From contig NC_084886.1 of assembly GCF_958979055.1 (NCBI RefSeq), positions 6,254,154 to 6,318,153 of the forward strand: a DNA stretch of 64,000 bases. Direction: 5' to 3'. This document shows, piece by piece, positions 1 to 11,156 of the stretch (its first letter is position 1; every line of letters starts with the position of its first letter). The stretch comes from Alnus glutinosa (taxonomy: Eukaryota; Streptophyta; Magnoliopsida; Fagales; Betulaceae). The translations under genes and the position numbers were made by a program. Under the pieces are notes generated by a model, which was not told the origin of the DNA, made no database searches, and was given only the letters and a program-made list of their open reading frames with translations.

Positions 1-30
1 CTACATGGTATGAGGTTATATAGTCATAGA

Positions 31-231
31 CAGGGACGGAGTCAGAAGTTCTTATGGGCAAGGGCCAGTGGCAAAAAAAAATTATTGGGAGTGGCCAATA
101 GGCTAAATTTTTAATTTTTTAGCTTATATATATATATTGAGATTTTTTTTTTAACCTTATAAATTTTTTTTTAAAGGAAATTGGGGTGGGGGGGGACATG
201 GCCCCTGCCAGCCCCTCTCCCTCCGTCCCTG
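31..231. mobile_element. hAT-type MITE with 8-bp target duplication
   Basis: The element starts CAGGGACGGAG and ends CTCCGTCCCTG, which are inverted repeats. It is flanked on both sides by the 8-bp direct repeat GTCATAGA (23-30 and 232-239). Eight-bp target duplications and CAGGG-type ends are typical of the hAT superfamily. There is no coding capacity. The interior is AT-rich on the left and G/C-rich near the right end. Confidence 0.88.
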
Positions 232-239
232 GTCATAGA

Positions 240-1009
240 TACAAACAAAATTCTTACAATAAAGTGTTATCTATGACTTTTATCTTCCGCTAACCTATGT
301 ACAAAAATAATTGAAGAGCAGATTTGTTCTGAGCAGACTAGATCTATGAGAGATAACCCCTCACACCGAACTATCCATGCCGTGAGAGATAACCCCTCAC
401 ACCTAACTAACATTCATCCCATAAATTGTCCATGAGGGTAGATATAAAGAGAATAGAACTTTTATTTAGATCAAAAACACAACCATCAGCAGCGATTAAG
501 GAGGAGATAAATGACAGTATGACACATCACGGAGGTAGATAGGCGAATGCATAGAGAAGATGCCAAAATTGCTGATCTCGTCGGAGAACACCTATAAATA
601 AAAGAAAAAACCAGAATGGGAGGATGATGGTAGGAGCGGGGAGTAGAAAGGGAAAGGGAGAGGAGGAGGGAGCAAATCAGATATGTTTATAAGGGGTGAA
701 GTCTAGGGCATTGTTAATCTGTTTTCTTCACTATTTCCAAAACAAATTTTAAGACTTTAGTATGGTAAAAATTTAGTAAATAGTTTCTAACTAAGGCTCT
801 CAATCATGGTAAAAGTAATTACAAATTGAAAGTCTCATTAATCACATTCAGGAAAAAAAAAATCCATAAATTTTGAAAATTCCACTTATGTACTCTTTTT
901 AAAAGTCATATTTTTACATTCATTAAATTAGTCCAACATGCATAATTCTTTCTCCAACATTTATTTGAATTAAATGTTTAAAAAATTATGAAAAGTCTTC
1001 AAAGCGCAT
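240..1009. other. Intergenic, no gene seen
   Basis: I see no credible coding region. A short direct repeat containing GAGAGATAACCCCTCACAC occurs twice about 34 bp apart (about 347-400). The last five bases before the following solo LTR, CGCAT (1005-1009), are its left target duplication. Confidence 0.6.
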
Positions 1010-1450
1010 TGAAAATTGAAATTTGACTTCAAATATAAAATGTGTGCATAAGTGTCAACAAAAATTAAAGTACAGCGGAAAGTAAATGACACAGATATTT
1101 TTGTTGACGAAGTGGAAACTCAGTTAAGAGAAAAACCACTCCGGGGCAACCGAACCCAGGAATTCCACTATTCAGAAGACAAAGCTAGATACAATATAGT
1201 AACACTCACATGTACCAATGCAGTGGTCGTACCTTGATCTCTGACGTGTAACCCAACACGAACGCTTCCCAACCAGGTTCACCTACCTGAAGGGGTCTTC
1301 AATGGAACTCCTTACCTTAGAGCCGACCTCTAAGATAGATTTCGGTTTACAGCACAGCACACTTGAAAAACGGCTTCAGAGGAGATATCATGTCTCTGAG
1401 CTCTAATGGAATTCACACCAAATTCTTGCAGCTCTAAGTGCCCAGAGGCC

Positions 1451-1460
1451 CCTATTTATA
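1451..1460 (-). promoter_or_regulatory. TATA box of solo LTR A
   Basis: TATAAATAGG on the minus strand. The same box sits at the same relative place in the four sister LTRs (near 24871, 27471, 30328 and 58023), always just downstream of the palindrome array. It is likely the LTR core promoter; activity is not shown by sequence alone. Confidence 0.7.
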
Positions 1461-1503
1461 GGCTGGGGGTCAGAATGGGCGTCAGGTAAAATAAGCCTGT
1501 GAG

Positions 1504-2190
1504 CCGTCCGGACGGTGGACCATGACCGTCCGGACGGACAACTGTGCGACAGGATTTTCCGAAATTTTCGCGGAGAAATCTTTCCTGTATTAGAACATCG
1601 TCCGGACGGGATGGCTCAATCGTCCGGACGGACGCACGTCCGCTGCAAGTAATTTCCATAATAGGCTTCGCGGGTCCGGACCAAGGGGCAGGAGCGTCCG
1701 GACGGCTAAACTTCAACACGCAATTTCCATATCTGATACGCGTGCGTCCAGACCATAAGGGGGAGACGTCCGGACGATTGAAGTCGAATCGTCAGTTACC
1801 ATATACGATGCATCCCCAGCATCCGGACCACAATTGTCAGATGTCCGGACGGTTCATTTTGAACTGCGATTCTTGCCTTACGGAGATACGCATCCGGACG
1901 GGATACCACATCGTCCGGACGGTTGATTGATCTTCCCTTTCTTGAACTTGGAAAGAATCAGTGAACCGTTCGAGAACTGATAGGCGTCTGGACGTGCTGC
2001 TGAAACGTCCGGACGGAGCAAGCTGGCACAGAAGCTTCTCGATATGATGTAGGTGTCTGGACGGAAGAAACACGTCGTCCGGACAGATGATGCTTGTCTG
2101 TCTGACGTCCGGATGGAAAGACACGTCGTCCGGACGGATGGAACAGTAGACAGATGGACGTCCGGACGGGATGCCACATCGTTCAGATGG
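1504..2190 (-). promoter_or_regulatory. Array of paired CGTCCGGACG palindromes in LTR U3
   Basis: Twenty sites matching TCCGGA (or one- to two-base variants) occur as ten pairs. Hexamer starts: 1507/1529, 1601/1623, 1675/1697, 1747/1769, 1822/1844, 1893/1914, 1987/2008, 2056/2078, 2108/2129 and 2161/2182. Within-pair distance is always 21 or 22 bp, while the gap from one pair to the next varies from 30 to 73 bp. Each full site is a palindrome with three CpG dinucleotides. The position upstream of a TATA box suggests a promoter or enhancer role, which is inference. Confidence 0.85.
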
Positions 2191-2657
2191 CTGACAGGGA
2201 ACTTTGAAATTCTTCTGACTTCAGTCTGAACAGTGGAATCCCTGTTTGCAGCATCCTTACATATAAATGATTTTGTCCAAACACAGAATGAGGCCAAAAT
2301 ACTAACACGCATAAATTCTCATTGTTTGCGTTGTGTATAATGGATAGAATTACACTTTCGGTGAGTCTTCAATGTCCAACAATTTTTCTGCATTATGTTC
2401 TATTACAAATCAATTTTTATATAACTTATTTCAAATTTTCTCTTTATTTTTCTTTAAATTTTATTATTTTATGTTTTTGAATCAAGTGATAAGTTATTCT
2501 ATATCTAATAAGTTATTAAAAAAAAGTTTTAAAATACACTTTACACATAAGAAAGTACACTAATTAATATATTAAATAAAAAATATATAATATAAATATT
2601 AAAATTAATTTAATTTAATTAATATTTAAATATAAGAAAATGACATCACATAAACTT

Positions 2658-2694
2658 GTCGCCTTAGGCCTCAAAAATTATCAAGCCGACCCTG
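2658..2694. mobile_element. Remnant end of a hAT-type element
   Basis: The sequence GCCTTAGGCCTCAAAAATTA followed by a GCCGACCCTG end resembles the right end of plant hAT MITEs of the GGGCCGGC...GAGGCC type (compare 14026-14652). I could not find the matching left end, so this is probably a fragment. The same remnant is in copy 2 near 59237-59265. Confidence 0.4.
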
Positions 2695-2864
2695 TTCATC
2701 TCTTTAGTATATTCAAATTTAAATTATCGACAAAAATATTTAGTCTAGACCGCACTACTTATCATTGTGTTGCATGGTATAATATTCAACTTCCATCGTA
2801 AATTTCGCAACACAATTTTGTTTCGTACTTAAATCAATAAATTACTGTTCTACCAAATAGGAAT

Positions 2865-3150
2865 GGGATATGTTTGTTGCACTTCAAGTGTACATCAGTT
2901 GTACACCAAATCTGACGTGGACCACTATTTTTTTTTTTTTTTTTTAAAAAAATATCACTAAATCGCTGAAGGGGGAAATGAAAACTCATTTCCCCCTTCC
3001 AGCGTACGTTTGACGCTCTCTCTCTCTCTCTCTCTTCGGCTGGCCGGCCGTCATTCACCGATGCCGACCAACCCCTCTCTAGTTTTCCGGCGATTCTTCT
3101 CGTTTTCCGGCGTGCTAGCTCTTCTCCGGTGTGCTCTCTCTTCTCTCAAC
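2865..3150 (+). repeat. MULE left terminal inverted repeat
   Basis: Aligned with the reverse complement of about 10665-11147, it shares the outer 70 bp, a poly-T/A block, the CATTTCCCCCTTCCAGCG segment, a CT run, and a GCCGGCC/TTTTCCGGCG block. The two arms differ mainly by the length of the CT/GA microsatellite. The inner boundary is approximate. An ATG in good context at about 3151 (reading MSSDSQ) followed by a GT donor at about 3170 could be the first exon of the transposase, but the frame does not join simply to 4047. Confidence 0.85.
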
Positions 3151-4046
3151 TATGAGTTCAGATTCTCAAGGTATGCTATGTGAAGAAAACAACCAATAAA
3201 TAAACAAATAAAGTTGGATAAAAGAAGACAAATGTTGTTGTTTAAATGCTACTGGGTTTGTTTATGTTGTTCTGGAATCTATAAAAGTATAAAACCAGTA
3301 TATGAAATGCAACCAAAACATCCGCACAAAACAGTAACGTGAACAGTATAGTGACCAAAAAAAGACATAAATTTTCCGGAATTTTATTTTCCCCTTTCCC
3401 AATTTTCCTACCAACCAAACAAAACCCAAATCAAAATGATCAGATACAAATTACATGTACCAATATCTGGCATCAAAAGCACCCAATATTTCACAACAAA
3501 TTGAAAAATCTGGGGAAAAAAAAAAAAAGCAAGCAAAACAAATTTCCAACGAACCCACTAGAGAGAGTGAGAGATTGCTTAACCAATGGAAGTGTAATTA
3601 TTAGAATCTTTGATGTCATGCAATAGATTGAAAATTAAAAACTTCAATGTTGTTCCTTTCTTATCTTGAGTTTTTTAGGGAAATGGATGTTTAATTCATC
3701 ATATTGATATTTTAAAAGCCAACTCTGTCAGGTATGTCCAAGTAGTATTTTCTGAGTTTCAGTCTACTATAGCTGGTGGAATAAAAAATAGACCAAGAAA
3801 TGGACAAAGAAAAACCAAATTATGCCTAATTTGATCAAATTTTGACTAAAACATGAAAATTTGATGCATTTTTTCTGTTAATAGATGTCGGCATCTTAAA
3901 TCTAAATTCTTTAATTTTTATAAGAGTATTGATGTACGCAATATAGTTTGCCTAAGATGTTACAATAAGGTATTGATACAAGATGGTTCTCTAGATTGCA
4001 ACTTTTCACTTTTTTATTTTTGAACTTTGTATCCTTTTTTGGATAG
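3151..4046 (+). other. 5' region or intron of the MULE transposase gene
   Basis: About 0.9 kb of AT-rich sequence between the left inverted repeat and the first long reading frame. Short frames here have no recognisable similarity. It ends in a pyrimidine-rich stretch and TTGGATAG just before the ATG at 4047, which could be a splice acceptor. Confidence 0.4.
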
Positions 4047-6382
4047 ATGATCGTGAAAAAAATTGAAAAATCGAAGGACTCAATGACGTTTATTTCGGAT
4101 GAAGAGTTGAATAATGACGAAGAAAATGTGGTACTACACACGATGTTAAAGGATGATGAAAATGTTGAAGAACCGAAGGACTCCGTGACGTTTATTTCGG
4201 ATGAAGAGTTGAATGATGAGGAAGAAAATGTAGTACTACACACGATGTTAAGGGATGATGAAAAAGTTGAAGAACCGAAGGAATTAATGACATTTAGTTC
4301 AATAGAAGAAGTTTGCTCATATTATAGGACGTATGCTAAGCAAGCTGGTTTTGGTGTGATACAACGAAGCTCGAGAAAAAAAGCTGATAAAAAAACATAT
4401 GCAATTCTTATATGTACTCGTGGAGCCCCAGAACGAACTAGAAAAAGTGATGTTGCGAAGCCAACTCCAGCAACTAAAAGAACTTGGTGTAGTGCCAGGA
4501 TTTGTGCGACTTTATGTGATGATGGAACGTGATTTTTTAGTAAAGTTGAGCTGAAGCATAATCATTCGTTAAGCCCGGGCAAAGCAAGATTTTTTAAATG
4601 CAATAAGAAAATAAATGATGCTGCGAAAAGGAGGCTTGAGCTAAATGATAGAGCAGGAATACGTACAAGTAAGAATTTTGAATCATTGGTTGTTGAAAGT
4701 GGGGGGTTTGAGAGTCTTCCCTTTGGAGAGAGAGATTGTCGAAATTATATTAACAAGGCAAGAGAGCTTCGACTTGGTAAAGGAGGTGGTCAGGCACTTT
4801 GTGATTATTTCAGTAGAATGCAAAAGCAAAATAGTGGCTTCTATTTTATGATGGAGATGGATGATGATTCTAGGTTGCGAAATGTTTTTGGGCTGATGCA
4901 CGGAGTAGGTCAGCGTATGAATTCTTCGATGATGTTATTACGTTTGACACGGCGTACTTGACAAATAGATATGACATGCCATTTGCTCATTTTGTAGGAG
5001 TGAATCATCATGGTCAGTCGATACTGTTAGAGGCAGGACTAATATCAAGCGAGGATACAGACACATTTGTGTGGTTGTTTAAATCTTGGTTGGATTGCAT
5101 GAACGGCCGAGCCCCAAGAGCAATTATAACAGATCAGGATAGGGCTATGAAAAATGCAATCGCAATAGTTTTCCCTGAAACTCGACATAGATATTGTCTA
5201 TGGCACATTATGAGAAAACTCCCTGAAAAGTTTGGAGCACATGCTAATTTTGATGGCATTAAGAGTGCCCTGCAATCTTGTTTGTATGATTCTCAAACAA
5301 TTGAAGAATACAAGAAAAATTGGAAAAATCTATTGGAGAGCTATGATCTTCACGATAATGCACGGCTACGTGGGTTATATAGTGAGAGAACATTTTGGGT
5401 GCCGGTATACATGAAAGATACATTTTGGGCGGAAATGAATACCACACAGCGAAGTGAAAGTATGAATGCATTTTTTGATGGTTACGTGCACTCACAGACC
5501 ACATTGAAAGAATTTGTTGATCAATTTGATATTGCTTTAAGGCGTATGGTCGAGAATGAAACACATGCTGATTTCGATTCTTTTAATCGCACAATCCCAT
5601 GTATAAGCCCACTCCTTTTAGAGAAGCAGTTTCAAGATGTTTACACAAATGCAAAGTTCAAAGAAGTTCATGAGCAGTTTGGGAAAGTTATGACTTGTAA
5701 TAACTCTCATCTTAAAAGTGAAGGCGCGATTTCTACCTATGAAGTTATTGACTACGGTGTCGTTGTTGGAAGCCGCACGATAGAAAAAACATTTCTTGTT
5801 TACTTGAATGAAGATGAATTGGATGTGAAGTGCACATGTGCATTGTTCGAATTAAGAGGCATCTTATGCACTCATTCTATTTCTGTGTTAATGACAAAGA
5901 AAGTGACAGCATTGTCATCAAGATATGTTCTTGACAGATGGAGGAAGGATATAAAGCGAGAGTATTCTATGATTAAAAGTAGTTTTGAGGCTATTGGTGA
6001 TAATCCTAATGCCCAACTACATGACAAAATTAGAAATAATTTGGAGGAATTACTATCGCTCACAGCAGGAAAAGTGGAACGTTGCATGGATGTGATGAAA
6101 AATATTGATATGTTAAAGGAGAAATTTCGTGAATTAAACCTTGCGCTAAGTCACTCTTCCCATCGCATTTCAGCTGCTGTTGCATCCTCTAGCTGTAATG
6201 AAGTCGTTAAAAGTAATGATGATGTGGCGTTGCAAAATAATCAAGTGCTTAGTCCTATTAAGGTTAAACGTAAAGGGAAGCCACCAAAATTGAGAAAGGT
6301 GCCCGTTATAGATAAAGTAGCCAAGGAATCCAAAGTACTAACAAAGCCACCAACAGACAACAATGCCAAACAGAAGAGATGA
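4047..6382 (+). pseudogene. FAR1/MURA-type MULE transposase, broken
   Basis: The reading frames make up a FAR1-type transposase. In order: an acidic region with a 34-residue tandem repeat (102-nt unit, about 4074-4277), an N-terminal FAR1 DNA-binding (WRKY-GCM1-like) domain ending in a KHNH motif, a MULE DDE domain and a SWIM zinc finger. The catalytic acid residues are visible: FDTAY (Asp at 4946-4948), TDQD (about 5129-5140), and RSES with Glu at 5456-5458. The SWIM motif is CTC...CTH (5831-5875). Two lesions break it: a TGA at 4530-4532 where the family has Trp before FF, and a 1-bp loss in the T run near 4885-4892. Both lesions are also in copy 2. The terminal repeats show it is a transposon gene and not a domesticated FRS gene. 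Confidence 0.9.
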
Positions 6383-6612
6383 AGGAATCAGGTTGCTACA
6401 TTTTTTTTTCCCTTCTCTTGAAAACATGTGCACTTCCCCTCAGAGACAACCATTTTACTCGTGTAAGCCTCCAAAGCAACAGAAGATGAAGACAATACAT
6501 GTCAAACTCCATTGCCTTCTGTAGCTCACGACCATATAATTCATCCTCAGGTGATAGTTGATAGTTGATAATTATTTGATATTTTTCGTACTTATTTAGC
6601 GTGTGTATGCAG
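6383..6612 (+). other. Spacer between transposase and captured fragment
   Basis: No coding region. The tandem GATAGTTGATAGTTGATA near 6552 and the splice-acceptor-like GTGTGTATGCAG ending at 6612 are the only notable items. The latter matches an intron end immediately before the VARICOSE-like exon. Confidence 0.5.
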
Positions 6613-7314
6613 GCTTCTATCGCTTCAGCATCGACAGTGCCTCAAACATTGGGTGGTCATCATGATTCTATTGTTTCTCAAGTATACTTTACGTGTATTT
6701 TTTATTTCGTTATGTTGGCATTCCATTTATGTGGTTTCTATGTTGGAATTTTATGGAACCTTTCTTATGTGTGCATTAAGTGAATTTGCCGGTTGATCCA
6801 AGACATGGGTTATCCATATTGGTTCGCCAACACAAGTACGAAGAGGCTTTCACTGCAGCCCTACAAAGATGTGATGTGTCAATTGTGAACTGGCTATGCT
6901 CCCAAGTAAAGTCATCTAATCTAACAATTTTTAGAATGACGTGACTATATTGTCTTAATTATCGAAATTCATTTTTTTTAGAACTATGTTTATTGAGGTT
7001 GATGTTTTCAGGTTGATCTACGGTGGGCCTTGACTGTGGATCCACTCCCTTTGAGCCAAGTAGTATTGCTCCACTTGTTGCGGCAATTATCCTATTGTAT
7101 TAATTACAACCCAGCCCAAATTGTTGCTTGGATGACAGACGTTGCTAATGTCATAATCCCAACTGACCCGACGATTGCATTGCATGTGCGGCCCATCTTC
7201 AATGAAGTATATGATATGGTCAACCATCAAAGTATCTTGCCCAAAATTACTGTTGCTGAGCGCTCAAGTATCTGTCTTCTGATTCAAGTCATTACTTCCA
7301 CGTTGGGAATGTAG
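6613..7314 (+). pseudogene. Captured C-terminal fragment of VARICOSE (decapping scaffold)
   Basis: Three exon-like blocks match the C-terminus of plant VARICOSE (VCS/EDC4), the WD40 scaffold of the mRNA decapping complex. Exon a 6613-6681 reads like its S-A-S-x-x-x-Q-T-L-x-G region. Exon b 6783-6905 reads [20 protein letters not shown] then WLCSQ. Exon c 7012-7314 begins VDLRW and includes PLPLSQ, AWMTDV and HVRPIF. Introns between b and c (GT at 6906, AG at 7010-7011) and between a and b are kept, so capture was of genomic DNA and not of mRNA. The frame is not continuous from a to b, and the family's final Cys-Lys end is replaced by a stop. The WD40 part is absent. Function as VCS is not possible. 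Confidence 0.87.
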
Positions 7315-7392
7315 TAGTTAATGGTATTTTTGAAGTCTTTGCTCTCTTTGGGTATGGTTCATGAGGGTTGATAGGTTGAGTTGCATGGTGTT

Positions 7393-8501
7393 TGATGAGT
7401 GCCAAAAAGTGTATATTTGGACCCCTTAATTTACATTAGTTAAACCTTTAGCTTTATTACTTTCTGATGTTTTGTTTAGTTTTGGTGATTTTACGTTTTT
7501 GCAGGACATAAAGAGAAAAATGGTTATTTTCAAGCAAAAATGCATAAAAGCTGGAGATTTGGAATTGCTGTGAAGTTGATCGATCGAAATTTTCTCGATG
7601 TCGATCGATCGATTATAAAATCGATCGATCGATCAAATTTATGCGGAGCTGGAATTTCAGAAACCCTAGCTAACTCTATAAATACCATTCTTTTCTCATT
7701 TTTAGAGGGAGAGCCGCTGAGGAGGCCGCTTAGGAGTGCCCTAGGGGCCGATTTCACTGTATCTTAGGGTTTTTGGGTCGATTTTGACCTAGAACTTCAA
7801 ACTTTTGTAAGTTTATTCGTTTTTAATGCATTCTTGTAGTTTATTTATGTTTTCTTTGTTCATGTCTAGCTAATACTTTCATCTAGGGTTGAGGATGAAA
7901 CCTCACCAATGAATAGAAACTGAGTTTCATGCTTGTTTATGCTATTTGAGTTTATGGGCTTGATTTCTCATTGTTCTATTTCGATTTTTGAGATTATTTT
8001 TGGGTATCTCTTTTGATTTCCGGATACAAGTGATGATTTGATATAGTTTCATTAAATTGATGGCTTGGGTTTTCTTGTATGTTGGATATTCATTGTGTTT
8101 CATTCTATGGATACATTTGATGATTTAGTTGAAACTAGATATCTTTTGTGATTTGTGGAAGAATGGATTCATTGAATGATTTAAACTATTTTTGAAGCAA
8201 AAGTAGAACATACCTAAGATTTGCATTTGAAAACCTCAAAATATGTGTGATGAGTATAAGATTAGGTTGTTGTGATTTGGTGAGTGTGGATTCCAAAACC
8301 CTAGACCCCTTTATTTTCATTAATTTCGTTTATGTTTTATTTTATCAAAAACCCATAAATTTGGAACTAGGTTAAAATAGGATTAGTTTGAATAGAGATT
8401 AATTTTTACAACACAATTTCCTGTGGGATCGACCTCGCACTTGCATAACACTATATTGCAAAACGATTCGTGCACTTGCGAGTATTATAATTTGCACAAC
8501 A
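7393..8501 (+). mobile_element. Solo LTR nested in the MULE
   Basis: 1109 bp with TG...CA ends and a perfect 5-bp target duplication GTGTT (7388-7392 and 8502-8506). Features include a TATA box TATAAATACC at 7677-7686, a cluster of CGATCGATCG repeats at about 7577-7640, and a 3' end with the phrase GTGGGATCGACCTCGCACTTG seen in many plant Ty3-gypsy LTR ends. A relative in the opposite orientation is at 21021-22316. The first 18 bp are also present at the very end of the window (63983-64000), so this insertion predates the segmental duplication. Confidence 0.9.
7574..7645. repeat. CGATCGAT palindrome cluster in the LTR
   Basis: Short palindromic units built from CGATCGAT occur at about 7577, 7602 and 7621-7642, just upstream of the TATA box at 7677. 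This is a second, unrelated example in this window of GC-containing palindromes concentrated upstream of an LTR TATA box. The count is small, so a regulatory role is only suggestive. Confidence 0.55.
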
Positions 8502-8506
8502 GTGTT

Positions 8507-10660
8507 CACTAGTTTTGCTTTGTCATAAGTCTTTGCTCTCTTTGGCTTTGTTGCTTTATATTCCCATCTTTTCTTTTCAGTAGTAGCGAAGGGGAACTAC
8601 CATAATTTCATGTGCATTAAATTGCCTCTGGAAGATGAACATTTGTTTATGATTCTGCTATGTTAAATCTACTTTCTCTTATGTTATCTGTATAACTGGT
8701 TAATTTTGTTAATGGCAAGGACCTGGTTGTGACTGTGATATCCGCAATGGGAGAGGAGCAGATTTGTGCTTGTATGGTATGTTTGATTTTTAAGGACTTA
8801 TGTTCATTATCTCATGAAATGTGTTGGTATGTTTGATTTTTTAAGGACTTCTCTCCTCTCAAATGCAGCCATGAAAGTGAAATGTTTTGTCTTGAATGAG
8901 GTGGTGGTGGTGGTATTCACAACAGTGGTTACCACGACATTGTATGCAGGAATTGCCAGCAGCTGAGTCATATGAGCAGGGATTGAAATTTATTGAAGCT
9001 TGGGTTTTCTTTGTGGATTTTGGTGGGTCTTGACTGTGGGTTTCATGGAGTTTTCTTCCTTTTTGTGTTGATTAATTGGTTCGTCCATTTTTAGGAGAAA
9101 ACATTTGTAGCCGATTGGGGGGAAAAACAAGGTTATGTGATTTTTTGGTAGTTGCTAGCTTCTCTTAACTGGATTGTTGGAATGTCAATTGAAATTATGG
9201 GGTTTTTGTTGTTGTTTGGGTTACCGTAAAATGAGAAGGGGAGGATGAAATTTGAGTTTATTTTTTGTGGTTAATTTTGGTAGGCTGATTGAAAAGATTT
9301 TGGGTCTTTAGGTGTATATTGTTTTGTGGCAAGATTTTCTTCAAATTCTTATACATGCATGAATGGCGTGGACATTTTTACTGCTGTGAAGCTTATTGAA
9401 ATAAAAAGTAAAAAAAATAAAACAAAAAATCAATCTTTTGTCAAGGTTTTGAAAAGCATATCCATACATGTATGACGATGCTTTCAAGAGGTTGAACGTA
9501 TATAACTTACCAACACATCTAAAAATTGAGTGCTTTGCTATGTTTATTTGGAGACTTGCAGTGTAACGGGAAGTCAAAAGATACACAATTTCTCTTAAAG
9601 AATGCTATAGATGAAGAGATCCAGAAAAACTTCAAATGTTTCTCCTCTGCTTTATATAATTTTAGTTCTCCAAACTCAGGAAATTTGATACCCAAAACGA
9701 AATTTTAGTTCTCCAAACCCAGAAAATTTGATACCCAAAACGAACATGAACAACACAATCGGTTCATCTGTCCAATATAATAGTCAGTCACACATCAGTT
9801 TCTTTTCTCTTCTATTTTTATGAACGGCCAAAACAAAGAGAAAAATACACTCAACTTGAAAACAACACAAGCAAAATTTGTACAGGAAACCAGCAACAAC
9901 ACATCCCCTGCTTCAGGACAAAACACAGCAACCAATCGAAACAAAAACCAAAACCATCTTCAAACTGCCCAAAACAAAACAAGCAGCTAGAACAGAAAAG
10001 AGGAACAAAGCAACTAGTAGTAGAACCTAAACATTCGACCATTCCATCTATTTCTCCAAGAACCAAGTAGCCAAGCTCCATTCAACCATTCCTCAACATA
10101 AACATTAGAGAATGAATGTTTGAAATGCTTGTTCAAAAAAAAAAAAAAAACAATTGTAAACTATGGAAACAAAATAAAGAGTTCAAAATAGAAACTACAA
10201 GTTACAAATTCAAGTACATCATCTACATTCCATTATATTCCAGAGATTCCATTATATTTGTATTTTCAATTCAAATTCATAAGGCATTTTATCTTGACCT
10301 CCATGATTCTCGGCTGCTACAACATCTTCTTCTGCATCACACTCAACAACAAAAAGCCACAAAGCAGTCTTCCAAAGCATAACCTGCCTTCCAAAGCACA
10401 AGACAAGGTAGCCAGGTAGATTTCATTAGAAAAAAAAGAAAAAGAAAAGAAAAAGAAAAAGCACAGAGATTTAAAAATTGACTGAAGCAAATCAGATTCT
10501 TAGTAATTTATTTGTTCAAACTTCAAAAGGGGATGTACATGACATTCAAAATCTAGAAAAACTCGGAGTGGAGACTCGGATAATGGAACTCACCGATTCA
10601 AGCGAAAAACTCAAAGATAACCCAAACCCGAAGCCCGTGTGGCTCAGACTCACCGATCCG
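8507..10660 (+). other. 3' part of the MULE, no gene seen
   Basis: About 2.1 kb without a credible gene. It may include the 3' flank of the captured VARICOSE fragment. A 46-bp direct tandem repeat (TTTTAGTTCTCCAAAC..., about 9658-9750) is present. Several A/T runs occur near 10136 and 10427. A frame from 10478 runs into the right inverted repeat and has no recognised similarity. Confidence 0.6.
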
Positions 10661-10664
10661 GACG

Positions 10665-11147
<483 letters not shown>

Positions 11148-11156
11148 AATAGGAAT

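Larger units (their letters stand above)
1010..2307 (-). mobile_element. Solo LTR A, palindrome-array family
   Basis: A 1298-bp sequence with TG...CA ends, flanked by the 5-bp direct repeat CGCAT (1005-1009 and 2308-2312), which is the footprint of an LTR left after internal recombination. No internal retroelement sequence is attached. It is read on the minus strand: the palindrome array (about 2187 down to 1507) is upstream of a TATA box at 1451-1460, followed by a leader-like region. Near the opposite end, TCAACAAAAAT (about 1047) and ATTTTTGTTGA (about 1095) form an inverted repeat able to make a hairpin. Related LTRs are at 24417, 27035, 29477 and 57581. The internal region and clade are unknown; Copia-type is likely from the LTR style. 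Confidence 0.9.
1..7409 (+). repeat. Long direct segmental duplication, copy 1
   Basis: This stretch is nearly identical to 56513-64000 in the same orientation. Position 1 pairs with 56513 and position 7409 with 64000, where the window ends, so the true duplication is longer. It spans a hAT MITE, a solo LTR, the left MULE end, the broken transposase gene, the VARICOSE fragment and the first bases of a nested solo LTR. Differences are scattered substitutions plus repeat-length changes (AT run near 120, CT run near 3016). Both copies share the same transposon insertion sites and target duplications, so the block was copied as a whole and not built by separate transpositions. Confidence 0.97.

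Noticed and set aside
1504..2190. Regularly repeated palindromes looked like a CRISPR array
   Set aside because: Repeats are only 10-12 bp, spacers are not of fixed length or unique origin, the array is inside an LTR with target duplications, and the DNA is plant nuclear.
1456..2312. Several overlapping frames on both strands with RPD/SGR repeats, also at 24914-25606, 27498-28591, 29503-30333 and 58013-58909
   Set aside because: They are translations of the CGTCCGGACG palindrome array, which reads open in several frames because the motif contains no stop codon.
4047..6382. FAR1-like frames as a domesticated FAR1-RELATED SEQUENCE host gene
   Set aside because: The frames lie within long terminal inverted repeats with a 9-bp target duplication, and are broken by a stop and a frameshift.
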